The position numbers and the translations under genes are program-made. Of a stretch of DNA of 41,945 nt, positions 22,403 to 30,491 are shown one piece after another. This DNA is from Candidatus Aenigmatarchaeota archaeon (lineage in GTDB: Archaea > Aenigmatarchaeota > Aenigmatarchaeia > CG10238-14), in the NCBI GenBank assembly GCA_017610225.1, contig JAFCCM010000010.1, positions 1-41,945 of the forward strand. Reading direction: 5' to 3'. A model generated the notes under the pieces. It did no database searches. It was not told where the DNA came from and saw nothing but the letters and a program-made list of their open reading frames with translations. The stretch's first letter is position 1, and each line of letters opens with the position of its first letter.

Positions 22403-23286
22403 TTAAAGAAAAGTTTATATTATTAAAAGACATTCCAAATATTCTTAATATTTCAGCAACCAGTTTGAGAGCACACCGAGTAGATGATGGGATAGAAACA
22501 CTTCATTCAATTATGTCATTGCTTGAGAAAAAAATAAATCACTTTACTAAAAAGAAAGTTTATAAACTTTTAAAAACTAAAGAAAATTTATTTGAAGTTG
22601 TTTATTTACCAAAATATAATTTACCAGTTACATTTAATAGAGGCACTAACCAAATAATTATTAATTTAAGTGCATTTGGTACAAGAGAAATTACTACTAT
22701 AAATCCTACACCAAGAGATTTATATGGTTGTCTTGTTTATGGTGTTTGTTTTTGGGAATTAATATCTAAACAATCTTTACCTTCAAGAATAGCTCCACAT
22801 ATCACTGCATTTTTATTATCAACTTTTATTAGAATTTTTGGAAAAGAATATGGATTAATTGGAACGTACTCTACTCAAATTCCTAAATTAAAATTTATAA
22901 TTTCTTGTTATATATATTCTTCTTTTTTTAATATTAGTGGTAATAAAATGCTAAGAAATTCAGCAATTGGTATATCATATGATTTTAAACAAGATTATGA
23001 TAAATTAATTAAATACGATTTTTCTAATCCTAATGATTTTATTAAAGCATTAGATGAATTGAAAGTTTTACCAGGAATAGGAAAATATAATTTTGTTTCA
23101 AAAATATTAAGATTTTTAAGTTTACATTTCATTCCAGCTATTGAAGATTGTGCTAGGTTTATATCTTTAATGACAACTAGTAACGTTCCTGGGATTACTG
23201 ATAAATTATCCCCAGCTTTTTATTATAGATATAACGAAACAGAATTTGATATTTTAATGCAAATATCTAAAAGAATTTTTAAATAG
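22396..23286 (+). CDS. Hypothetical protein, TTG start
   Basis: A 296-residue protein starting with TTG at 22396, supported by AGAGGTG seven bases upstream and by the small overlap with the previous gene. It has hydrophobic stretches in the middle (YGCLVYGVCFWELI, FIISCYIYSSFF) and a helix-hairpin-helix-like LKVLPGIGKYNFVSK near 223-237. No family recognised. It is followed directly by an HNH endonuclease gene. Confidence 0.6.
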   Translation: MVVKEKFILLKDIPNILNISATSLRAHRVDDGIETLHSIMSLLEKKINHFTKKKVYKLLKTKENLFEVVYLPKYNLPVTFNRGTNQIIINLSAFGTREITTINPTPRDLYGCLVYGVCFWELISKQSLPSRIAPHITAFLLSTFIRIFGKEYGLIGTYSTQIPKLKFIISCYIYSSFFNISGNKMLRNSAIGISYDFKQDYDKLIKYDFSNPNDFIKALDELKVLPGIGKYNFVSKILRFLSLHFIPAIEDCARFISLMTTSNVPGITDKLSPAFYYRYNETEFDILMQISKRIFK

Positions 23287-23295
23287 GGTATAAAT

Positions 23296-24162
23296 ATGAA
23301 ATGTGAATATGGTTGTGGGCAAGAGGCTACTTACCAATTTAAGAATGGTAAATGGTGTTGTAGTAAACATTATAGTTCTTGTGAAGGAATGAAACAGATA
23401 AATTCTATTAAAAATAAAAATAAAATAAGATCAAAAAAAACAAGAAGAAACATATCTAAATCACATAAAGGGTTAAATACATGGAGCAAATATACAATAT
23501 TTTCAGAAAAATCAAAAGAAAAAATGAGTAAGAATAGATTAGGAATTAAACTATCAGAAAAAACAAAAAGAAAAATGTCTAAATCTAAAACTGGTATAGA
23601 AATATTTAAAACAAGATTGTCAATCTCTAAAATTAAAAAAAAATATTCTACATTTTTTAAAATAGAAGAAATGAGATATAACCCCGGAAAAGAATCTGAA
23701 AAAGAAATACAAGTGCATTGTAAAAACCATAATTGTAAAAATAGTAAAGAACAAGGCGGTTGGTTTACTCCAACAGGTAATCAATTTGATGGTCGTAGGA
23801 GAGCTTTAGAAGATATTAAAGGAAATGATGGTTCATATTTTTATTGTTCAGAAGAATGTAAACAGGAATGTCCATTATTTAATATAATTAATGATCCAAA
23901 TAAAATAAAAATAAAAATAAAATATTATACATATTCTGAATATCAAACTTTCAGACAACACGTTCTAAAACGAGAAGATTATCTTTGTGAATATTGTGAG
24001 GAACAAGCTATTCATGTTCATCATTCAAGACCACAAAAACTCGAACCAGGTTTTGTTTCAGATCCTGACTTTGGAGTAGCTTGTTGTGAAAAATGTCATT
24101 ACAAATATGGGCATAAAGATGAATGTTTCACTGAAAAATTAGCTATAAAGGAGTGCATATAA
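23296..24162 (+). CDS. HNH homing endonuclease, intact
   Basis: A 288-residue free-standing endonuclease. In order: N-terminal Cys module (CEYGCGQEATYQFKNGKWCC), basic NUMOD3-like repeats (SEKSKEKMSKNRLG, SEKTKRKMSKSKTG), a second zinc part (EEMRYNPGKE, VHCKNHNCKNSKEQGGW, FYCSEECKQEC), and a C-terminal HNH domain (CEYC near 231-234, IHVHHSRPQ, GVACCEKCHYKYGH). It should cut a relative's DNA near the insertion site and spread by recombination. The AAGGAG inside its last codons is the ribosome-binding site of the baseplate gene. It is the intact reference for the broken copies at 12597 and 17208. Confidence 0.93.
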   Translation: MKCEYGCGQEATYQFKNGKWCCSKHYSSCEGMKQINSIKNKNKIRSKKTRRNISKSHKGLNTWSKYTIFSEKSKEKMSKNRLGIKLSEKTKRKMSKSKTGIEIFKTRLSISKIKKKYSTFFKIEEMRYNPGKESEKEIQVHCKNHNCKNSKEQGGWFTPTGNQFDGRRRALEDIKGNDGSYFYCSEECKQECPLFNIINDPNKIKIKIKYYTYSEYQTFRQHVLKREDYLCEYCEEQAIHVHHSRPQKLEPGFVSDPDFGVACCEKCHYKYGHKDECFTEKLAIKECI

Positions 24163-24163
24163 C

Positions 24164-25051
24164 ATGGATGTTTCTAATACATTATTTGGCTTTTATCGTG
24201 CCTTAGTGGTTGGTAACAAAGATTTGGAATTTAAAGGTCGAGTGTTAGTTTGGATTCCTCAAATAATGCCAGAAATTGAGAAAGATAGAGGTTTGTTAGC
24301 AAATCCTGCTAATAATCCAGTTGGGGGACGAAATGAGGAGGGTAACAATGAACATCATTATATGGGCACCTCGTATATTCCTAAAAGGGGTTCATGGGTT
24401 TTTATATTTTTCGAAAGCGGTAATCCTAGCAATCCTTATTACTTTGGTGCTTGTGATTTGGAGAATACTACAGTATTGCCAGAATGCCAACTCGGAGGAG
24501 AACCAGAAGACAAGTGGGTTATGTTTAAATCCCACAAAGGAAGAACAGTAGTTATATCTGATGATCCTGATGATGAAAGAGTTGAAATTACTGGGAAGAA
24601 AAGAAAATTAAAAGATAAACCTTCAGGTGATTTAGAATCAGTATATGAGATTGATGGTAATCAAACTACTATATTACTTGATGAAAGAGAAGGTAAAGAA
24701 AAAGTTTTAATTAGAACATATAAAGGTGATTTTATTCATATAGATATTGATGGACAAAACCTTCAAATAGAATTTGCTAATGATATTAGTATAGAATGTG
24801 GAGGAAAGTTAAGTATTAAAGCTATAAAAGATATTCATATAAAAACAGATGCTAATATGTATCAAGAATCAGTTTTATCTACTCATAGAAAAGCAGGTTC
24901 AAATATACATGAAAAAGCAGGAATAGGTCACCATACACAAGCTGGTACTATAATTGCTAGGGATTGTAATCCTATTCATGATAATTATAATGAATCAATT
25001 TCAGCAGAACCATCTAAACCTACTAAACCAGTTGGGAATAGAAATACTTAA
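24164..25051 (+). CDS. Baseplate central spike / gp5-like OB-fold protein
   Basis: A 295-residue protein with an N-terminal OB-fold of the gp5/VgrG kind (residues 1-105: FYRALVVGNKDLEFKGRVLVWIP, then YIPKRGSWVFIFFESGNP and YYFGACD), followed by a repetitive beta-rich spike section (IHIDIDGQNLQIEFANDISIECGGKLSIKA, residues in one helix-like rise) and a short polar tail. There is no lysozyme domain; the amidase two genes downstream may supply that activity. It forms the tip of the tail tube. The first 370 bases or so are more GC-rich than neighbours. Its Shine-Dalgarno lies within the upstream HNH gene. Confidence 0.8.
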   Translation: MDVSNTLFGFYRALVVGNKDLEFKGRVLVWIPQIMPEIEKDRGLLANPANNPVGGRNEEGNNEHHYMGTSYIPKRGSWVFIFFESGNPSNPYYFGACDLENTTVLPECQLGGEPEDKWVMFKSHKGRTVVISDDPDDERVEITGKKRKLKDKPSGDLESVYEIDGNQTTILLDEREGKEKVLIRTYKGDFIHIDIDGQNLQIEFANDISIECGGKLSIKAIKDIHIKTDANMYQESVLSTHRKAGSNIHEKAGIGHHTQAGTIIARDCNPIHDNYNESISAEPSKPTKPVGNRNT

Positions 25052-25108
25052 TTTAAAAGAGGAACTTTTTATTGAATCTACTAAACTCGTTGGTATAAGG
25101 AAAACATA

Positions 25109-26152
25109 ATGGCTGATATATTTTTAAGATCTACTTGTTCAATTTTTTGCATCTTATTTGAATTGGATTTAAAAGGTGGTTTATCATATCCTCAACAACC
25201 TGGGGGATTAGATGGATTAGCTGTTACAGGAACTGGACTAGGAATAGTTGATGGTATATGCGCAGGTTATGGTTCACAAATTGATTCTATTGTAGGATCA
25301 TTAGGAGCTGCTAAAAGTGCTATGAATTCTCCATTTAGTTTAACAAGAAATGAATTGAATAGTTTAATTGGTAGTGCTACAACTTCTTCTAACGAATTAA
25401 GCAATGGATTAAGCACAATTTCAGATGCGGCATTTAATTCAATACCTCCACTTCCTGATGTAAGTAATATAGATAATTTACTACAAAATTGTGGTTTATT
25501 AAAAAATAGTCTTCTTAGTGGAATTTCTAGCCCAGTTGGGATGGTAGATAGTTTAATTGGTCAACAAGAAGATATACTTAAAAATGCTATGAATAATGCT
25601 ATTAATTCTTTATCTAATATGATAGAAGCACCGATTGGTTTTTTAATAAATAATATAAATGGGTTATTAAAAGGACTTGGAATTGGAGATCTCCTTTCAC
25701 AATTTGATGGTTTAATAAATTGTATAGAAGGTATTTGTGGTAGAAATTTTGAATTAGAAAATCTTCCTGAATTAGATTCTAATGATTTTCCAACTGAGCT
25801 TGAATACTTAGCAGCAGTTGATGATAGAAATTCTCTTCTTCAAGTAACAAGGCAACCTTATATAGATTATTTAGATGCTCAAATAGCTTATGTTAATAAT
25901 TTAATACTTGAGATGAATTTAGATGATAATGGAGAATTTAAATTAGATTCACTATTAGATACTATTCCTAATATATCAACAGATTTAGTTGCTAATATAA
26001 CAACTATTTCAGAATCAATTGCTGAAACCATAGAAATATCTGAAACTAAATTAGCTGAATTTAGTATAGCTGCTGAAGAAGCTATTGAGTTAGTTTTAAA
26101 CCCACCAGCTGTTATACAAAAAGTACAAAATACGCAAAGTTTCTTTACCTAA
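25109..26152 (+). CDS. Putative tail/baseplate structural protein
   Basis: A 347-residue, Ser-, Leu-, Asn- and Gly-rich protein with long amphipathic helices (IDSIVGSLGAAKSAMNSP, NAINSLSNMIEAPIGFLINNINGLLKGLG). There is no signal peptide or transmembrane segment I trust, though the N-terminus is hydrophobic with three Cys. Location between the spike and amidase genes suggests a baseplate or tail role. No family recognised. Confidence 0.5.
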   Translation: MADIFLRSTCSIFCILFELDLKGGLSYPQQPGGLDGLAVTGTGLGIVDGICAGYGSQIDSIVGSLGAAKSAMNSPFSLTRNELNSLIGSATTSSNELSNGLSTISDAAFNSIPPLPDVSNIDNLLQNCGLLKNSLLSGISSPVGMVDSLIGQQEDILKNAMNNAINSLSNMIEAPIGFLINNINGLLKGLGIGDLLSQFDGLINCIEGICGRNFELENLPELDSNDFPTELEYLAAVDDRNSLLQVTRQPYIDYLDAQIAYVNNLILEMNLDDNGEFKLDSLLDTIPNISTDLVANITTISESIAETIEISETKLAEFSIAAEEAIELVLNPPAVIQKVQNTQSFFT

Positions 26153-26164
26153 AAAGGATTCGAT

Positions 26165-26680
26165 ATGAAAATACCATTAAAACCAAGTTTAATGAAAATA
26201 AGAAGAGGTAAACCTTTATGGATTATTATACATCATACCTCTGAATTATATGTGAATCCAGAAGCTAAAATTGATAATCCAAAATTTCAATTAAAAGGAT
26301 TATCAAAAGGTGTATTAGAATTAAAACAAGCAGATATAAATTATCATTATGTAATAGATAAAATAGAAGAAGATTATCAACCTATTGTTTGTAGACCCTT
26401 TGTTTTTTTATGTAATTGGCCAGATATTGCTCCAAGTATAAATAATAGAGCACTCCATGTTGCACTTTTGGGCGATTATAATTTTAAAGTGCCAGAAAAA
26501 AGAATGTATGAAATATTAGCTTTTAGGATATTAAATCCAATGTTAAAAATGTTTAAGTTATCTCCAAATAGAATTAAACTCCATAGAGATGTATCCTCTA
26601 ATAAAGATCTAACATGTCCAGGCGATTTTATAGATGAAGCAATGCTTGAAGCAACAATTAGAAGATTTATTATTAAATAA
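26165..26680 (+). CDS. N-acetylmuramoyl-L-alanine amidase
   Basis: A 171-residue amidase_2/PGRP-type enzyme cleaving the peptide from MurNAc in peptidoglycan. Zinc ligands: H23 in WIIIHHTSE, H140 in LHRDV and C151 in LTCPGD. INYHYVID (about 59-66) and the NNRALHVALLGDY strand (about 98-110) complete the fold. There is no signal peptide and no cell-wall-binding domain. Next to baseplate genes it could be a tail-associated enzyme used at infection, or the lysis endolysin; no holin was seen nearby. Confidence 0.88.
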   Translation: MKIPLKPSLMKIRRGKPLWIIIHHTSELYVNPEAKIDNPKFQLKGLSKGVLELKQADINYHYVIDKIEEDYQPIVCRPFVFLCNWPDIAPSINNRALHVALLGDYNFKVPEKRMYEILAFRILNPMLKMFKLSPNRIKLHRDVSSNKDLTCPGDFIDEAMLEATIRRFIIK

Positions 26681-27477
26681 TGAAAACTCCTGCCAAAAAA
26701 ATAGAAACTAATAAATTATGTGACTATGGATGTGATAAACAAGCTAATTATAAATTTATGAATGGTAAATGTTGTTGCTCTGATGAATGGTTTAGATGTC
26801 CATCAAAGAAAAAAGAAAGAAGTATACAAAGAAAAAAAGATTGGAAAAATTGGAAAAATATTGATCAATGGAAAGAAAATGTTTCTGATGGTGTTAAAAA
26901 TGCTTGGTTAAATAAAGAAAAAAGAGATAAATGGAAAAAAAGCATGCAAGGAAATAATTCATTAAATATTAATATTTTAAGAAATAGATATCCTATTTTA
27001 TTTGAACATGAAGATATAAAAGAAAAAAATAATGAAATATTTGTAAGATGTAAAGAATGTAATATATGGTTTAAACCTAATTATAATAGTTTATATGAAA
27101 GAATTAGACAATTAAAACCAGATGGTAATAATGGTTCATATTTATTTTGTAGTTATAAATGTAAAATCAATTCAAACTTTTTTTGTGAGTCATTAAAAGT
27201 TTCTAAAAAACAATTAAAACAATTCCAAAGGTTTTCAAATATAGTTTGGAGATATACCAGACAAACTCTAAAATCCCATCAAATAAAAAATATTGAACTA
27301 AGAGGTAGAAATAAATATCATTTAGATCATAAATATAGTATTTACGAAGGATTTAAAAATAATATAAATCCTAAAATATTATCCCATCATAAAAACCTTC
27401 AAATGATACCTGAAAAAATAAATATCCAAAAAAGTTCTCAATGTTCTATAACATTACAAGAACTTCTTTCTTTTTGA
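26680..27477 (+). CDS. HNH homing endonuclease, second type
   Basis: A 265-residue endonuclease starting in a TAATG overlap with the amidase stop. The N-terminal Cys module (CDYGCDKQANYKFMNGKCCC) matches the other family members, the middle has a zinc part (VRCKECNIWFKPN, FCSYKCK), but the HNH is different: YHLDHKYSIYEGF, then HHKNLQMIPEKINIQKSS, as in other phage HNH enzymes. Same recognition module, different nuclease domain. Its probable target is the amidase gene. Confidence 0.88.
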   Translation: MKTPAKKIETNKLCDYGCDKQANYKFMNGKCCCSDEWFRCPSKKKERSIQRKKDWKNWKNIDQWKENVSDGVKNAWLNKEKRDKWKKSMQGNNSLNINILRNRYPILFEHEDIKEKNNEIFVRCKECNIWFKPNYNSLYERIRQLKPDGNNGSYLFCSYKCKINSNFFCESLKVSKKQLKQFQRFSNIVWRYTRQTLKSHQIKNIELRGRNKYHLDHKYSIYEGFKNNINPKILSHHKNLQMIPEKINIQKSSQCSITLQELLSF

Positions 27478-27516
27478 GTATGTTTCCATTATAATATTTT
27501 TAATTAAATATATATA

Positions 27517-27544
27517 TTGACATATAGAGTCCAATATGTATTAA
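27517..27544 (+). promoter_or_regulatory. Sigma70-like promoter candidate
   Basis: TTGACA (27517-27522), 16 bases, then TATTAA (27539-27544), in the 146-base gap between the HNH gene and the gene at 27624. The -35 match is perfect, the best host-type promoter seen in the window. It would start the unit containing the 482-residue gene, which ends at a strong terminator. The same gap contains alternating AT stretches. Confidence 0.5.
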
Positions 27545-27623
27545 ACGATATAGTTATATATATTAATATACATAGCACAATACAACTATATTGTATAATT
27601 TTAATTAAAAAAGGAAATTCACT

Positions 27624-29072
27624 ATGCTTGAGTTTGAAAAATTAGAACAAAAAAAATGGACAGTAACTTTAAATGAAGAAGAATTAATTCTGAATTTAAA
27701 ATCTTCATCTGTTACTAACAAATTTCATATTGTTACAGATTTTGTTGAAGGTGTCAACAAAATACTCGGAGATGATTTTGAAAAATGGTTTTTTGAATTT
27801 GTTAAAAACTATAAAGATAAAAATGATATTCAATATTTAATTACGAATGTAGGTTTATTGAAAGAATATATAGATGAATATTTCAACATAACTGGCGTTG
27901 ATTATTCTAAATTTGTAGATAGATCAAAAGTTAAAAAAGGTACTATTTTATTTGAACCAGCTGAAATTAAAAAAATAATTAGAGTATCTGGTTACTTAAA
28001 AATATATTCATTTATTTCTATTAGACAAGATATTATATTATCAAATTCTGTTCATAAGAAAATATATAATTTAATTGTTGAAGATATCATGAACACAGAT
28101 GTTGTATATAAAATATTTAATATAGTTAAGACAAAAGTCTTTAGATACAACTTAACAGATCGGTATATGTGGGAATATATCAAAATGATTCAATGTAAGT
28201 CAATCGACGTTCATACAGTTGAAATATTCAACTTTATTATGAATCAGATTCTAATATTATGTGAAGAAGATAAAAATCCAATAACATATTTTGTTGGAGT
28301 TATTGAAGAATCAGTTAAATGGTTCTTAAGATCAGTTTATAAGAAAACAGTTGTTTATGATGATTCAGTTTCAACAGAAGATATCCATGGATTGAATGTT
28401 GATAACTTAAAGACTTATAGTTATAATGATACTCTTGGAAGATTGAAGGGTATTGCTTTTGATTATATTTATAAAGAAATTGATAAATCAACTCCAATGG
28501 CTGTTGATAATGATGATGCTGCAGATAAAAACTTAGCAGATTTTCAACAAAGAGTTCAAGATATTGAATATATCTCACCACTAAGTGATTGTTTAGTTTT
28601 TCCTTTATTATCAAGAATTACAAATATTCCTTATTTTCATTTTAAAACATTATCCCCAGAACATTCAATGGTTCTTTCTGTTTATCTACAAAAACTATTA
28701 CAACAAGTTTTTAAAAATGAATATTCTTATATGTTCTCAATGTTAAACTTTTATCCAACATCTTCTCCAGCAGTTGCTACAACTTATAAAATTAAGAATG
28801 TTAATAATGATGCTGGGTTTATTAATGTTCAGGATAAGACTAATAATTTTTTTGGATTTAAAACTAAGATATTACCGTATAAAATTATGAGTTATTTTGT
28901 TGGAAGAACCTCAAGAGTTAATTTCTTTAATATATTTGATGGAACTCCTTATGGAGGTATACCACTATCAAAAATTGAAAGTAATATGGTAAAGTTTTAT
29001 ACATTATATTTTTCTAACCAGTTAGAAAATAAGATTAAAGAACTATCAGATTTAGTTGATTTAGATTTTTAA
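27624..29072 (+). CDS. Large hypothetical protein with own promoter and terminator
   Basis: A 482-residue acidic protein, mostly helical, not recognised. It has its own sigma70-like promoter and a bidirectional terminator, so it is a single-gene unit, and AAAAAGGAAA precedes the ATG. Position just ahead of the polymerase region makes a transcription role thinkable, but no sigma-like or polymerase motif is visible. A structural role (for example portal or sheath) is also not excluded. Confidence 0.65.
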   Translation: MLEFEKLEQKKWTVTLNEEELILNLKSSSVTNKFHIVTDFVEGVNKILGDDFEKWFFEFVKNYKDKNDIQYLITNVGLLKEYIDEYFNITGVDYSKFVDRSKVKKGTILFEPAEIKKIIRVSGYLKIYSFISIRQDIILSNSVHKKIYNLIVEDIMNTDVVYKIFNIVKTKVFRYNLTDRYMWEYIKMIQCKSIDVHTVEIFNFIMNQILILCEEDKNPITYFVGVIEESVKWFLRSVYKKTVVYDDSVSTEDIHGLNVDNLKTYSYNDTLGRLKGIAFDYIYKEIDKSTPMAVDNDDAADKNLADFQQRVQDIEYISPLSDCLVFPLLSRITNIPYFHFKTLSPEHSMVLSVYLQKLLQQVFKNEYSYMFSMLNFYPTSSPAVATTYKIKNVNNDAGFINVQDKTNNFFGFKTKILPYKIMSYFVGRTSRVNFFNIFDGTPYGGIPLSKIESNMVKFYTLYFSNQLENKIKELSDLVDLDF

Positions 29073-29075
29073 AAC

Positions 29076-29119
29076 AAAAAAAAGAGCAGTTATTTATATT
29101 TTAGCTGCTCTTTTTTTTT
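29076..29119. terminator. Bidirectional terminator between convergent genes
   Basis: AAAGAGCAG (29081-29089) pairs with CTGCTCTTT (29105-29113). The stem is flanked by an A-run on the left and a T-run on the right, so it works for the + gene ending at 29072 and the - gene ending at 29121. Confidence 0.9.
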
Positions 29120-29120
29120 G

Positions 29121-29606
29121 TTAGATAAAATGAGGAAATGGAATTGTAATCCAATTGTTATTACTATCAACTTCTCTTAATGATGCTGATACTAATGATT
29201 TGTACGGCATATGATGTGGATTATCCATAGCCCAAAGTTTTAGAAATGAATTATCAAAATCTTTTATTGTAAACATAAGATCATTTGGTATCTTTTCATA
29301 CTTACAATCTTCAGAAAATTTCCATCTATTTATAATAGTATCTGGTAAACAAAATTTAGAAAACTTAGGTGGTTTATCAATACTTACTGATCCTAATTTT
29401 TCTCCTCCATATGCATTTGGGTGAAAACAATTTGAAAGAATTACATCTAAAACAATATTATCATATAAGTTGTTAACTATAACATAATACTTTTTAATAT
29501 GATAACTTGGATGAATTTTAGTGATTGTATATATTTTATTTTGGCATAATAATAATTTTGGTATAATGTTAGTATCTATTTCCCAATAGTATTTTCCTTT
29601 TAACAT
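29121..29606 (-). CDS. Hypothetical protein, only minus-strand gene
   Basis: A 161-residue protein read leftward, with AAGGAG eight bases before its ATG. It starts MLKGKYYWEIDTNIIPKLL and has a beta-rich N-terminal part (KIYTITKIHPSYHIKKYYV) and a C-terminal part with Trp residues. No family recognised. It converges on the bidirectional terminator. Being inverted in an otherwise one-way genome suggests a separately controlled, perhaps acquired, gene. Confidence 0.7.
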   Translation of the reverse strand: MLKGKYYWEIDTNIIPKLLLCQNKIYTITKIHPSYHIKKYYVIVNNLYDNIVLDVILSNCFHPNAYGGEKLGSVSIDKPPKFSKFCLPDTIINRWKFSEDCKYEKIPNDLMFTIKDFDNSFLKLWAMDNPHHMPYKSLVSASLREVDSNNNWITIPFPHFI

Positions 29607-29703
29607 TTTTTTCTCCTTATAAATTTAATACAATATTTTATTATTAGTTATTAATATATATAATACTTTGATTTTAAAATTGAATCTATATATCTCTATT
29701 TTT

Positions 29704-29720
29704 TAGAACAAAATATAAAG
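29704..29720 (+). promoter_or_regulatory. TAGAACA upstream motif, best copy with 1723
   Basis: TAGAACAAAATATAAAG in the divergent gap, 18 bases before the ATG at 29739. It differs by one base from the element at 1723-1739. It would drive the RNA polymerase unit. Candidate phage promoter. Confidence 0.4.
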
Positions 29721-29738
29721 ATTTAAAAGGAGTTTCAT

Positions 29739-30491
29739 ATGGAAAAATTAAATAAAGATTATAAAAGTTTAAATGAGTTAATAAGAACTGCATATCAATT
29801 AATATCACCAATGACTTACAATGATGATGTTGATAGATTAACTCCAGAGTTTGTAATGAATGATTCTAAAAAAAGACCTGGATGTTATTTAAAATTAGGG
29901 CAAGGAGCTGATCATACACTATTTCCTATATGTAATAGATATGGTTATAAAGATCCTAAGATGATAAAATTTTCTTTAAAGCTTGCTAAAAAAGTAGCAG
30001 AAAGAAATGTTGGAACAGACACGTTCACAGTAATTTTAAAACTTCAAAAATTATTAAATAAGTATGATAAACCTGTTCCTAATACTGTTAGTCAAGCAGT
30101 TTTAAAAGGACAAGCTACTAAAATATTTAATAAAAAAATGAAGATTAGTGAATTAATGCAACAGTCACGATTTCAAAATGATGCTGCATCAGTAAGCCGT
30201 GGTGCAATAGTAATGGAAATCTGGTATAGAATACAAAAACTAAGAGATAAATATAGAGAATCTAACGATCCTTCGACAAAATCTAAATTAAAAAGTCAAC
30301 TTAAAAAAGAAAAAATGAAACTTAAAATAGAGAAAGTTAAACTTAAAAAAGAGAAAGTTAAAGAGAAAATTAAAAAGAAATTAAAAGAATGGGGTAACTC
30401 AGACTTAAATAAAGATGATAAAGCTAAGAAATTTGTTCAGAATATGTATAATATTAAAGAAAATGCTAAAGCAAAAAAGGCGAATAAATAA
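29739..30491 (+). CDS. Lys-rich helical protein ahead of beta-prime
   Basis: A 250-residue basic protein. The N-terminal 130 residues look globular (SLNELIRTAYQLISPMTYND, GCYLKLGQGADHTLFPICN), followed by a long Lys-rich coiled coil (about 160-235). Its stop overlaps the start of the beta-prime gene (TAATG), so it is translated together with the polymerase. It may be virion or polymerase associated; no family recognised. AAAAGGAG precedes the ATG. Confidence 0.6.
   Translation: MEKLNKDYKSLNELIRTAYQLISPMTYNDDVDRLTPEFVMNDSKKRPGCYLKLGQGADHTLFPICNRYGYKDPKMIKFSLKLAKKVAERNVGTDTFTVILKLQKLLNKYDKPVPNTVSQAVLKGQATKIFNKKMKISELMQQSRFQNDAASVSRGAIVMEIWYRIQKLRDKYRESNDPSTKSKLKSQLKKEKMKLKIEKVKLKKEKVKEKIKKKLKEWGNSDLNKDDKAKKFVQNMYNIKENAKAKKANK

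Noticed and set aside
24321..24551. Alternative plus frame inside the spike gene
   Set aside because: Out-of-frame shadow; the spike frame has clear OB-fold sequence.
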